Assembly: GCA_902806375.1 (NCBI GenBank)
Contig: CADCWK010000059.1
Span: 1 to 9,737, forward strand
Direction of reading: 5' to 3'
Origin: an uncultured Thermomicrobiales bacterium
GTDB taxonomy: Bacteria > Chloroflexota > Chloroflexia > Thermomicrobiales > UBA6265
Length of the DNA stretch: 9,737 nucleotides
This document shows, in pieces, positions 1-5,971 of the stretch. Positions within the stretch are counted from its first letter, which is position 1. Each line of letters starts with the position of its first letter. The notes under the pieces are model-generated. The model worked only from the letters and a program-made list of their open reading frames with translations, did not search any database and was not told where the DNA came from. A program made the translations under genes and the position numbers.

Positions 1-737
1 CTGGCGATCATCCCCGTCGCGTGGTCGAACACGAGCGAACTGCCCCCGGCGGCGACCAGGATGGCGGTCGCCGTCTCCTCGACCTCGACCGGACCGATCG
101 CTGCCGTCGCGACGGGCGGACGTGCCCGGGCGTCCGGCGTCAGAGCCAACTGGGACGAGGCGACGACATGGCCGACTGGCGCCCAGCGGGTCGCTTCCCG
201 GTTACGGAACGACACCTCCAGGAACGTCTCGTCGCCGGGCCGGGACTCTGGCGCGGCGAACGGGACCCTGATCTCGCGGGTCGTCCCGGCGGGGACGTCC
301 AGCGGCGCGACCGTGCCCTGCGCCACGAGCCGGCCGTTGGTCCGCAACGTCCATTGCAGGAACAGGTGGTCCAACCCGAGAAAGGCGTAGCGGTTGGTGA
401 CCCGGACGGTCCCGGCGGACAAATCGGTAGTCTTCGCTACGACCGGCTGATAGACCGTCGCCAGCTCGATTAGGCCGGTGTGCGGCTGGCGGTCCGGGAA
501 GACGAGCCCGTCGATGCAGAACGAGCCGTCGTGGACGGGTTCCTCGAAGTCGCCACCGTAGGCGAACCACTCCCGGCCGTCGACGGTCTCCTGCCGGACG
601 CCGTGATCGGCCCACTCCCAGACGCAGCCGCCGATCAGGCGGTCGTGGGAGCGGATGGCGTCCCAGTACTCGCGCAGGTTGCCCGGCCCCTGCCCCATGG
701 CGTGGGCGTACTCGCACATGGAGTACGGCGCCGCTTC
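1..737 (-). pseudogene. lacZ: Beta-galactosidase (GH2, LacZ type), 5'-truncated fragment running off the left edge
   Basis: The minus frame reads about 245 codons without a stop from position 737 to the window start. It opens with MCEYAHAMGQGPGNLREYW, the GH2 LacZ nucleophile block. The Glu of CEY corresponds to E. coli LacZ Glu537. GGCVWEWADHG and DGSFCIDGLVFPDRQPHTG follow, both standard LacZ blocks, and then a beta-sandwich domain 4 that runs into the start of domain 5 near position 1. Such enzymes hydrolyse terminal beta-galactosides. Everything upstream of the nucleophile block is missing, including the acid/base Glu and the sugar-binding and N-terminal barrel domains. The frame continues through a Gly/His repeat and unrelated sequence to an in-frame stop near 992, with no LacZ homology. 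The downstream part may be intact outside the window. Identity is certain; non-function is inferred from the missing half. Confidence 0.9.
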
Positions 738-738
738 G

Positions 739-816
739 CCATGCGCACCATAGCCACCATGCGCACCGGTGGAGTGGCCTTTCCCGGCCCCAAATTCACC
801 ATACGCACCATGACCT
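739..816. repeat. Degenerate 9-bp tandem repeat, consensus CCATGCGCA
   Basis: Units are CCATGCGCA (739-747), CCATAGCCA (748-756), CCATGCGCA (757-765), then 24 bp of unrelated sequence, CCAAATTCA (790-798), CCATACGCA (799-807) and CCATGACCT (808-816). On the minus strand, in the lacZ frame, they encode Gly-Ala-His and Gly-Gly-Tyr tripeptides joined directly to the lacZ fragment. They may be a low-complexity protein tail of another truncated gene or a non-coding repeat. Nothing in the sequence decides between these. Confidence 0.55.
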
Positions 817-826
817 GTCACTGGTC
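811..826. repeat. Left copy of a 16-bp direct repeat (possible attachment site)
   Basis: TGACCTGTCACTGGTC here matches TGGCCTGTCACTGGTC at 9091-9106, with 15 of 16 bases identical and a run of 13 identical. The core itself contains a GACC/GGTC inverted pair. It lies directly at the edge of the lacZ fragment and its repeat tail, where homology to beta-galactosidase has already ended. It could be a core att site or a duplicated target, but an exact 13-mer shared within a window of this size could also be chance. Confidence 0.35.
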
Positions 827-853
827 TGCTGCACCTTTTGCAGCAATTGCTGC
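827..853. repeat. Overlapping inverted repeats (TGCTGCA/TGCAGCA and GCAGCAATTGCTGC)
   Basis: TGCTGCA (827-833) and TGCAGCA (839-845) form a perfect 7-bp inverted repeat around CCTTT. The right arm is shared with a perfect 14-bp palindrome, GCAGCAATTGCTGC (840-853). The right arm can therefore pair with either neighbour, giving two exclusive hairpins. A pyrimidine-rich stretch follows to about 895. It sits between the direct repeat and the 9-mer array in DNA without any gene. Confidence 0.6.
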
Positions 854-913
854 TGCTCCCCTTCCCCCACACTCCCCTTCTACTTTCTTCTCTTAAGACT
901 GAGAGAAGGAAAC

Positions 914-1015
914 GATCGTCACGATCGTCACACCAAGGGGAAGTCCCACTGCTGTGGGCTTTTGTGTGACGATCAGGCCGGTTTTCTGATCGTCACGCAT
1001 CGTCACGATCATCAC
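914..1015. repeat. Iteron-like array of GATCGTCAC 9-mers, candidate origin or operator
   Basis: Plus-strand copies are at 914-922, 923-931 and 988-996, with variants ATCGTCAC at 999-1006 and GATCATCAC at 1007-1015. One copy is inverted at 966-974. The copies build two perfect 11-bp inverted repeats: GATCGTCACAC (923-933) with GTGTGACGATC (964-974), and GTGACGATCAG (966-976) with CTGATCGTCAC (986-996). Spacing of 9-11 bp in the clusters puts sites about one helix turn apart, as in Rep-binding iterons or cooperative repressor operators. The array lies about 120 bp upstream of the first cassette gene, and a primase/ATPase is encoded downstream, so an origin is a reasonable inference. No initiator-protein match or strongly AT-rich unwinding element is visible. 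Confidence 0.6.
941..964 (+). terminator. Short hairpin with T run inside the iteron region
   Basis: CCCAC (945-949) pairs with GTGGG (954-958) around TGCT and is followed by CTTTTG. The flanking AG/CT can extend the stem past a bulged T. It has the form of a weak intrinsic terminator for plus-strand transcription and could insulate the cassette from upstream. It is nested in the loop of the 923-933/964-974 inverted repeat, so it may instead belong to that structure. Confidence 0.35.
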
Positions 1016-1022
1016 GGTGAGC

Positions 1023-1053
1023 GCCACTGTGTTGCTCGTGGACCGCCAGTGGC
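1023..1053. promoter_or_regulatory. Inverted repeat GCCACTG/CAGTGGC, possible operator
   Basis: GCCACTG (1023-1029) and CAGTGGC (1047-1053) are perfect 7-bp inverted half-sites with a 17-bp gap, centred about 95 bp upstream of the first cassette gene. Such spacing suits a dimeric regulator. No convincing -35/-10 pair could be assigned here, so its role is inferred from location only. Confidence 0.3.
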
Positions 1054-1073
1054 AAACTCGGTGAAACGAAAGA

Positions 1074-1103
1074 GCCCCGCACCGGATTGCAGCCGGTCGG
1101 GGC
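1074..1103 (+). promoter_or_regulatory. Strong leader hairpin upstream of the first cassette gene
   Basis: GCCCCG (1074-1079) and ACCGG (1081-1085) pair with CCGGT (1093-1097) and CGGGGC (1098-1103), giving 11 base pairs with one bulged C and a 7-nt loop. It lies 15 bp before the AGAGGAG ribosome-binding site. There is no T tract, so it is more likely a leader structure or a processing or attenuation element than a simple terminator. Its left arm, GAGCCCCGCACC, recurs exactly at 2123-2134 in front of the next gene. Confidence 0.5.
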
Positions 1104-1131
1104 GAGGCGATCGCTTCAGAGGAGCAATCAC

Positions 1132-1977
1132 ATGTTGAAACTACTTCCCCCGGCAGACGGCGTCAACCGACCGGTGATTGATGTGGTCGAGGTCAACATG
1201 GTAGCGAGGGAACTCCTAGCCATCTGCGACGACATGACCTCGGCAGACCTCGACCTCATCGACGGCACCTTCCTCAAGCGTTGCGTGAGTTGGTACAACC
1301 ATTGGTTGAGACTGACCGATGAAGAACGACGGACGACGCCCGTGTGGTCTCCGGTTACCGGATTTCACCAACTTCGCCTGACTGATTGTTCGTGGTGGTT
1401 CCATCCCCCCACTGAGAAGCAGGCTGCTTTTCATGCGATCCCTCCTGCCTCTTTTGTCCACGTCCTCGTCCGTGACCGGCGTTGGGACGGGACCATGGTC
1501 GAGCAGTACCTGAGAGAACTCGTTTCTCGACCCGGCGTGCGAGAGTTTTCTAAGCTCAAGACCCTACCAGCGTCGTCAGTCCTGGCTCCGTTCTACCAGC
1601 TGTTCACCGACGATGAGGATGTCTCACGGCCAGCAGCAGTACTTCGAGCAACAGTGTTCGCTCACGACTCCGACAACCTTCTTCCACCGTCAGGTCTCAT
1701 CGCGTCGACCTACGATGCAACACTGGCGGCGACGGGGTGGCGAAATCTCATGACGGGCGTTGATTCGAAAGACACTCCGCTCGTGACCATTCGAACATGG
1801 TATGTCCGGTTGCTCATGTTCGCCGGCTCCTCATTCAAGGACGCCCATGCGTCATGGGAACGAGTCGTTGGCTACCGAAGCACCTATACCCCGCAGTTAG
1901 GAGCTCAGAACCTGGTTGCACTGCTGAAACGGGTTCCCGAGGCCTATTTCCTGAAAGAGCCAAAGCCGGGTCGGTAG
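1132..1977 (+). CDS. Unrecognised 281-aa protein, first gene of the cassette
   Basis: I do not recognise this protein. The ATG at 1132 is chosen because AGAGGAG (1118-1124) stands 7 bp before it; an upstream TTG at 1087 lies inside the leader hairpin. The product is a mixed, probably soluble and largely helical protein, with no signal peptide or membrane segment. It is rich in Trp and aromatic residues, for example SWYNHWLRL near residue 57, CSWWFHPP near 91 and IRTWYVRLLMF near 222. No Walker motif, zinc cluster or Tyr-recombinase/serine-recombinase signature is visible. Its base composition is visibly less GC-rich than the genes to its right, suggesting a separate origin. It occupies the place where satellites and prophages often carry an integrase, repressor or immunity gene, but nothing in the sequence supports any of these. 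Coding status is fairly secure from the RBS and length. Confidence 0.75.
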   Translation: MLKLLPPADGVNRPVIDVVEVNMVARELLAICDDMTSADLDLIDGTFLKRCVSWYNHWLRLTDEERRTTPVWSPVTGFHQLRLTDCSWWFHPPTEKQAAFHAIPPASFVHVLVRDRRWDGTMVEQYLRELVSRPGVREFSKLKTLPASSVLAPFYQLFTDDEDVSRPAAVLRATVFAHDSDNLLPPSGLIASTYDATLAATGWRNLMTGVDSKDTPLVTIRTWYVRLLMFAGSSFKDAHASWERVVGYRSTYTPQLGAQNLVALLKRVPEAYFLKEPKPGR

Positions 1978-2064
1978 TGCCTGCCTCGGCCGATGCCTCC
2001 CAATATCAAGGGATGCTCCTTTCAAAGTATTGCAAAGAAAACGGTCGTTTCTCCATCACAAACG

Positions 2065-2093
2065 TTGAGCTTCATGGCTTCCATGGCTAGTCT
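2065..2093 (+). promoter_or_regulatory. Candidate promoter for the HTH-primase unit
   Basis: TTGAGC (2065-2070) and TAGTCT (2088-2093) are separated by 17 bp and lie about 55 bp upstream of the ATG at 2149. Both boxes are imperfect. The assignment rests on spacing and position between two genes. Confidence 0.3.
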
Positions 2094-2148
2094 TAACCCA
2101 GGTACGCAAGGTGGTTCATGTGGAGCCCCGCACCTGTGGAGGAGAAAA

Positions 2149-2382
2149 ATGGTCAGCTCCATCGGTTCGCCAATCCGGGCCAAAGTCGCCGAGTCGACTC
2201 GGCCCGAACGTCGGTTTTATCGTCCGGCCCAGGTCTGCCACGTAACTGGCGATAGCGCGTCAACGGTGATGCGAGCCATCTATAGCGGCGATCTCGAAGC
2301 CTATCAGCGTGGTCGATGCTGGTTCGTTCCAGTCGAAGCCGTCGACCGTTGGGTTCGCGGCGACCAGCAGCAGGTCGCCTGA
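2149..2382 (+). CDS. Small HTH_17 / excisionase-type DNA-binding protein
   Basis: This is a 77-aa protein with one winged-helix domain of the MerR/excisionase (HTH_17) class at residues 23-70. YRPAQVCHVTGDSASTVMRAI forms the helix-turn-helix, GDLEAYQRGRCWFVPVEAVDRWV the wing and closing helix. Members bind short DNA repeats and serve as recombination directionality factors or repressors in phages and plasmids. The ATG is fixed by GGAGGAG (2138-2144), 4 bp upstream; reading further upstream in frame gives no plausible N-terminus. It precedes the replication genes, which fits a control protein for the cassette, and the 9-mer array upstream is a reasonable candidate target. No integrase is present in the window, so calling it a true Xis would be speculation. 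Confidence 0.8.
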   Translation: MVSSIGSPIRAKVAESTRPERRFYRPAQVCHVTGDSASTVMRAIYSGDLEAYQRGRCWFVPVEAVDRWVRGDQQQVA

Positions 2383-2393
2383 CGGACAAAGCG

Positions 2394-2425
2394 AAGCCCC
2401 GACCGCCATCACTCGGTCGAGGCTT
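2394..2425 (+). terminator. Intergenic hairpin between the HTH gene and the next ORF
   Basis: AAGCC (2394-2398) pairs with GGCTT (2421-2425), and CGACCG (2400-2405) pairs with CGGTCG (2414-2419), with one C/A mismatch between the stems and an 8-nt loop. It begins 11 bp after the HTH stop and ends just before the TGGAG ribosome-binding site of the next ORF. No T run follows, so read-through is likely. It may be an attenuator that lowers expression of the replication genes relative to the regulator. Confidence 0.5.
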
Positions 2426-2438
2426 CTGGAGACGTTGT

Positions 2439-2609
2439 ATGTCTAGGGCATTGTACCCCATCACGCACCCGGATCAGCGGGTCGAGCGTCTTGAGCAACT
2501 CCTGGAGACGTTCCTCAGGCGATACGGCCCAGATCATCCGACGACTCGTCGGATCACCGATCAACTCAACAGGGTCCGCGGCGCCAACCAGCCAGGGCGT
2601 GTGGCATGA
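2439..2609 (+). CDS. Small 56-aa hypothetical protein coupled to the primase gene
   Basis: The product is MSRALYPITHPDQRVERLEQ and onward, 56 aa, charged and probably one or two helices (residues 12-28 and 36-48) with a basic C-terminus. TGGAG at 2427-2431 is 7 bp before the ATG. Its TGA overlaps the ATG of the primase gene as ATGA at 2606-2609, so translation is probably coupled and the two products may act together. I do not recognise a family. Smallness leaves some doubt, but RBS, overlap and position support a real gene that could also simply feed ribosomes to the primase start. Confidence 0.6.
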   Translation: MSRALYPITHPDQRVERLEQLLETFLRRYGPDHPTTRRITDQLNRVRGANQPGRVA

Positions 2610-5110
2610 CCACCGCGACAGCGCACTCGGCGCGCCCTATCGCCCTCTCCGTCCTGCCCGACCACATTCCGGCCGCCCTTGCCACTCGCGACCGCTGGAT
2701 GATGTGGCGGCTCGAGCCACGCGACACCGGCTGGACCAAAGTCCCCTTCCGTTGCGAGGGCCGGGGCCGGGCCAGCGCGACTGATCCAGCAACCTGGGCT
2801 CCATTCGATGCAGCGGTCCGCGCGTATCGCTCGGGCTCCTTCGATGGAATCGGCTTTGCCCTGGGTGACGGGGTGGTCGGTATCGACCACGATCATGCCT
2901 ACGATCCCTCCGAGAGCACGACCACTGAGGCTGCTGCCCGATGGCAGACTCTTGGCGCTTACCGCGAACTGAGTCCGTCCGGGAGCGGCATCCATGACCT
3001 CGTGATCGGTGACCTACCTGATGATCCCCACCGCAGGGGCTGGGGCCGGCGGAAGGGTGCCCTCGAGGTCTATGGTGGCGAACGTTACCTTACCGTCACG
3101 GGTCGACCGCTGCCGGGCTCGCCAGTCGACGTTCCGATCGTGGATCCTGATTGCTTTGCCCGGCTCTACCGCGAAGTCTTCAGCCCGCCATCATCCGACT
3201 CCGGACGGTCAACGCCGCCTCCTGGCCCGGTTCGTCAGGACGACCGGAAGATTCTGACACTGGCTCGTCGCGCCCGGAACAGCGAACGGTTCGAAGCGCT
3301 CTGGCATGGCGACACCTCGGCCCATGGCGGGGACGATAGTGCTGCCGATCTCGCTTTGGTCTCGATGTTAGCCTTCTACACCCAGGACGCGGACCAGATC
3401 GACCGGCTATTCCGAGGCTCCGGCCTCATGCGGCCGAAGTGGGAACGACCCGACTACCGGGCCAGAACCATTGAGCGTGCGATGCAGCGCTCCGAGTTCT
3501 ACCAGTCGTCCGGACGTGTCCTGAACATGCCGGGGAATCGCAACGGGTCATCTCGGCAGCAGTCCGATGATTGTCATTCAGGCAATCAAAACACCGGCGA
3601 GACCCCGTCGTCGACCACTGCCCCTCCCTCTGAATCTGGTCCCCGGAAGTCGCAGGCCACCCAGGTGGTCGGGCTGGCGAACACCGCCGGGATCGATCTC
3701 TGGCACACCGCAGCCGGCGATGCCCACGTCACGATCGAGGTGAACGGCCACTTCGAGCATCACCCGATTGGATCGAAGTCGTTCCGGGAGTGGCTGGCGC
3801 GGCGCTACTGGCTGGAAGAGAGCCGGAGCATCGGCAGTCAGGCGCTCCAGGATGCGATCAGCACCCTCAGCGGGCAGGCTCGGTTCGAGGGGGCTGAACA
3901 CGCTCTTGTCGGCCGGATTGCCCACGACGACGGGGCCATCTGGATCGACCTCGGTGATCCTGACTGGCGTGCCGTGCGAATCGGTAACGAGGGCTACACG
4001 CTCGTCGAGAGTGCTGACGTGCCGGTCAAGTTCCGGCGCGGGCGATCAATCCAGCCGCTGCCGGTCCCAGTGGACGGCGGGTCGCTCGACGAGCTCCGGT
4101 CCCTGTTCCGGTTCGACGACGACAACTGGCAGATGGTCGTCGGGTGCCTGGTCGGCGCCTTCCAGGCGGACGGTGGTCGGGCGCATCTCGAACTCGTCGG
4201 CCGGCAGGGATCCGGCAAGTCGACGTTTGCGCGGTGCTTCGTTTCGCTGGTCGATCCGTCGGAGGTCCCGGCCCGATCGATGCCCAAGGACGAGGAGGCA
4301 TTGCTGATCGCCGTCCAGGGCCGGGCGGTCCTGGCGCTGGACAACGTCTCTCATTTGCCACCGGAGTTGTCCGACGCCTTCTGTCGCGTGAGCACCGGTG
4401 GCGGCCTCGGCCGTCGGCAGCTCTACTCCGACAGCGACGAGGTGCTGCTCAAGGTGCAGATGCCGCTGGTCTGGACGGGCATCACACCGGTCACGATCGA
4501 TCGACCAGATCTGGCCGACCGCACCGTGAGCGTCACGATCGAACCGATCGAGGAGGCCGACCGCCAGTCTGAACGGGCCCTGACGGCGGCGTTTGACGCG
4601 ATGCGGCCCCGTCTATTCGGTGCGCTCTGCCGGGCCGTCTCCGTCGCCCTGGGGCGTCGTGACACCCTCGAGATGGACAACCTGCCGCGGCTGGCCGACT
4701 TTGCCCTATGGGTGGAGGCAGCGGCTCCGGAGCTGGGTTGGGAGCCCGGCGCGTTCTGCGAGGCGCTGGGCGCGTCCCGGAGCAACGCCAACGCGTTGGC
4801 CGTCGAGGGTTCGCCGATCGGACCGCTCGTCGTCCAGTTCGCCACCCAGCACAGGTCCTGGCGCGGGAGTGCCAGCGAGCTGCTGACCCTCCTGCGTGAT
4901 CTCGCTGACGACGAGACCCGGCGGCTGCGGCGGTTCCCGAAGCAGGCCAACCATCTCAGCAACTATCTGCGTCGCCTTCAGCCGGCGCTGACGAGCTTGG
5001 GCGTTTCCGTCGGGTTCGACCGCAGCCGGACGGGGTCTCAGATCCTGATCGACCTGCATGAGCAGTCGCCGCCGCCAGTTCAGGCGCCACGCGACGAGGC
5101 GAGGTTTTGA
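2606..5110 (+). CDS. Replicative primase-polymerase (NrS-1-like) fused to a P-loop ATPase/helicase
   Basis: This 834-aa protein has two modules. The N-terminal archaeo-eukaryotic-type Prim-Pol fold spans about 15-190. It shows GIGFALGDGVVGIDHDH with the metal-binding D94 and D96, SPSGSGIH with H130, and LEVYGGERYLTVTG at 153-166. These match phage NrS-1-type polymerases and P4/D5-style primases. A helical region (243-295, DDSAADLALVSMLAFY and MRPKWERPDYRARTIERAM) resembles the domain that follows such primases. A Ser/Asn/Gln-rich linker occupies about 300-350. The C-terminal ATPase has Walker A GRQGSGKST (532-540), Walker B RAVLALDNVS (573-582) with D579, and RPDLADR (633-639) as a likely arginine-finger region. 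It should prime and unwind the element's DNA at its own origin. The start is fixed by the ATGA overlap. The stop overlaps the next ATG. Exact helicase class is uncertain. Confidence 0.9.
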   Translation: MTTATAHSARPIALSVLPDHIPAALATRDRWMMWRLEPRDTGWTKVPFRCEGRGRASATDPATWAPFDAAVRAYRSGSFDGIGFALGDGVVGIDHDHAYDPSESTTTEAAARWQTLGAYRELSPSGSGIHDLVIGDLPDDPHRRGWGRRKGALEVYGGERYLTVTGRPLPGSPVDVPIVDPDCFARLYREVFSPPSSDSGRSTPPPGPVRQDDRKILTLARRARNSERFEALWHGDTSAHGGDDSAADLALVSMLAFYTQDADQIDRLFRGSGLMRPKWERPDYRARTIERAMQRSEFYQSSGRVLNMPGNRNGSSRQQSDDCHSGNQNTGETPSSTTAPPSESGPRKSQATQVVGLANTAGIDLWHTAAGDAHVTIEVNGHFEHHPIGSKSFREWLARRYWLEESRSIGSQALQDAISTLSGQARFEGAEHALVGRIAHDDGAIWIDLGDPDWRAVRIGNEGYTLVESADVPVKFRRGRSIQPLPVPVDGGSLDELRSLFRFDDDNWQMVVGCLVGAFQADGGRAHLELVGRQGSGKSTFARCFVSLVDPSEVPARSMPKDEEALLIAVQGRAVLALDNVSHLPPELSDAFCRVSTGGGLGRRQLYSDSDEVLLKVQMPLVWTGITPVTIDRPDLADRTVSVTIEPIEEADRQSERALTAAFDAMRPRLFGALCRAVSVALGRRDTLEMDNLPRLADFALWVEAAAPELGWEPGAFCEALGASRSNANALAVEGSPIGPLVVQFATQHRSWRGSASELLTLLRDLADDETRRLRRFPKQANHLSNYLRRLQPALTSLGVSVGFDRSRTGSQILIDLHEQSPPPVQAPRDEARF

Positions 5111-5451
5111 TGGACATCCAGACTTTGCTGATCTCGCTCATGGCTCGCGGCATCTTCCTCCGGGTCGAGGGCGGGCACATCGTGGTCACGCCCGCCTCCC
5201 GGCTGACCGACAAGGATGCCGAGCGCATCCGGGCCCTCAAGCCCGCCCTGCTCGACGAGCTCGACGGCCGCACCGTCCGCCGTCGTCCCCGGCAGCAATG
5301 CGTCGACTGCGGCGCTGCCCTGCCGCGGTCGTCGTGGGCTCGCTGCCCGGCGTGCGTCGAGACCGCCTACCAGGACCGCTCGGCTCGCTGGGCAGCAGAT
5401 ACGACCAGTGGGCGCCGCCCGCCTCACGGCGACCAACGGCATGCCGCCTGA
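5110..5451 (+). CDS. Small protein with a TubC-N-like domain and a zinc ribbon
   Basis: The 113-aa product has two parts. Residues 3-52 (LISLMARGIFLRVEGGHIVV, then a helix ending near KPALLDEL) match the alpha-beta-beta-alpha pattern of the TubC N-terminal docking domain, a dimerising protein-protein module also seen attached to phage and plasmid primases. Residues 64-82 hold CVDCG and CPAC, a four-cysteine ribbon expected to bind zinc. The preferred ATG at 5110 overlaps the primase stop as TGATG and has GAGG 5 bp upstream. A TTG one codon earlier is also possible. Translational coupling to the primase and the docking-like fold suggest an accessory subunit that recruits or positions the primase. 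That role is inferred. Confidence 0.75.
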   Translation: MDIQTLLISLMARGIFLRVEGGHIVVTPASRLTDKDAERIRALKPALLDELDGRTVRRRPRQQCVDCGAALPRSSWARCPACVETAYQDRSARWAADTTSGRRPPHGDQRHAA

Positions 5452-5483
5452 TCGTCGCTCACGGCTCCAGCATCAGCTCGATC

Positions 5484-5519
5484 ATCAATGGGCCTGGCGA
5501 CATCGCCAGGCCCATTGAT
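5484..5519. terminator. Perfect 17-bp inverted repeat, likely end of the replication unit
   Basis: ATCAATGGGCCTGGCGA (5484-5500) and its exact complement (5503-5519) are separated by only CA, so the real loop is about four bases. It lies 32 bp after the stop of the zinc-ribbon gene and before the next promoter region. The T run is very short (CTTGG), so it could also act bidirectionally, as an RNA-stabilising end or as a protein-binding palindrome. Termination is the simplest reading. Confidence 0.7.
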
Positions 5520-5625
5520 CTTGGCCGGTGCCGAGACGATGATCGAGGTGTAAACCATAGTTGACGCGAAAATAGCCTAACGCGTCCGGACGCCCGCGAT
5601 ATGTTGGTGTTCGCCCTTTTTCTGG

Positions 5626-5657
5626 TTGACACAGTGAGCTACAATTACGGAAGTAAT
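5626..5657 (+). promoter_or_regulatory. Promoter/operator region of the second unit
   Basis: A perfect TTGACA (5626-5631) is followed by TACAAT (5640-5645), but the gap of 8 bp is too short for them to work together as -35 and -10. Either one is used with a poorer partner. An ATTAC-GGAA-GTAAT inverted repeat (5644-5657) overlaps the TACAAT, as an operator would. It stands 40-70 bp upstream of the second HTH gene, after the terminator, in the only AT-richer part of the 245-bp gap. Confidence 0.4.
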
Positions 5658-5696
5658 GCGCTGGAATCACGACGGCGATGAGGTTGGAGGAAGAAC

Positions 5697-5927
5697 ATGA
5701 GCGACCCGACGCGGCGAGGACACGGAGCAGTCGTCGACAGCCCGAGCTGGGTGCGCGCTCCGTACCTGGCCCGGCGATTCTTGGTTGGCGAGGCCGCCAT
5801 CCGGGCGGCGATCTGGGCAGGAGACCTGCCGGCCCGGACGATGGGGCCGAAAACCGTTTTGGTCCGATTCGCTGACGCGCGGCAGTGGTTCGAGCGGTCG
5901 ACGCCGGTCGTGAGCCAGCACGCGTAA
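5697..5927 (+). CDS. Second small HTH_17-type DNA-binding protein
   Basis: This 76-aa protein carries a winged helix-turn-helix at about residues 22-66: APYLARRFLVGEAAIRAAIW as the HTH, then GDLPARTMGPKTVLVRFADARQWFE as the wing and last helix. It has the excisionase/HTH_17 layout of the protein at 2149-2382 (notably GDL plus the aromatic wing and W-containing end helix), but the sequences are otherwise divergent. GGAGG (5686-5690), 6 bp before the ATG, fixes the start. It heads the unit with the terminase-like gene and has its own upstream palindrome, consistent with autoregulation or control of element mobilisation. Whether either HTH protein acts as Xis cannot be told here. Confidence 0.75.
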   Translation: MSDPTRRGHGAVVDSPSWVRAPYLARRFLVGEAAIRAAIWAGDLPARTMGPKTVLVRFADARQWFERSTPVVSQHA

Positions 5928-5971
5928 CCGGCTGACAGCGAGCCCGACGCGGCATGACGGGAGGCGAGACG

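Noticed and set aside
202..717. Long Arg/Pro-rich minus-strand frame and the plus-strand frames across 21-896
   Set aside because: They are shadows of the lacZ fragment, which is unambiguous in another minus frame, and their composition is typical of out-of-frame GC-rich DNA.
1087..1131. Upstream TTG start for the first cassette gene
   Set aside because: The extension lies inside a strong leader hairpin and has no ribosome-binding site, while the ATG at 1132 has AGAGGAG at good spacing.
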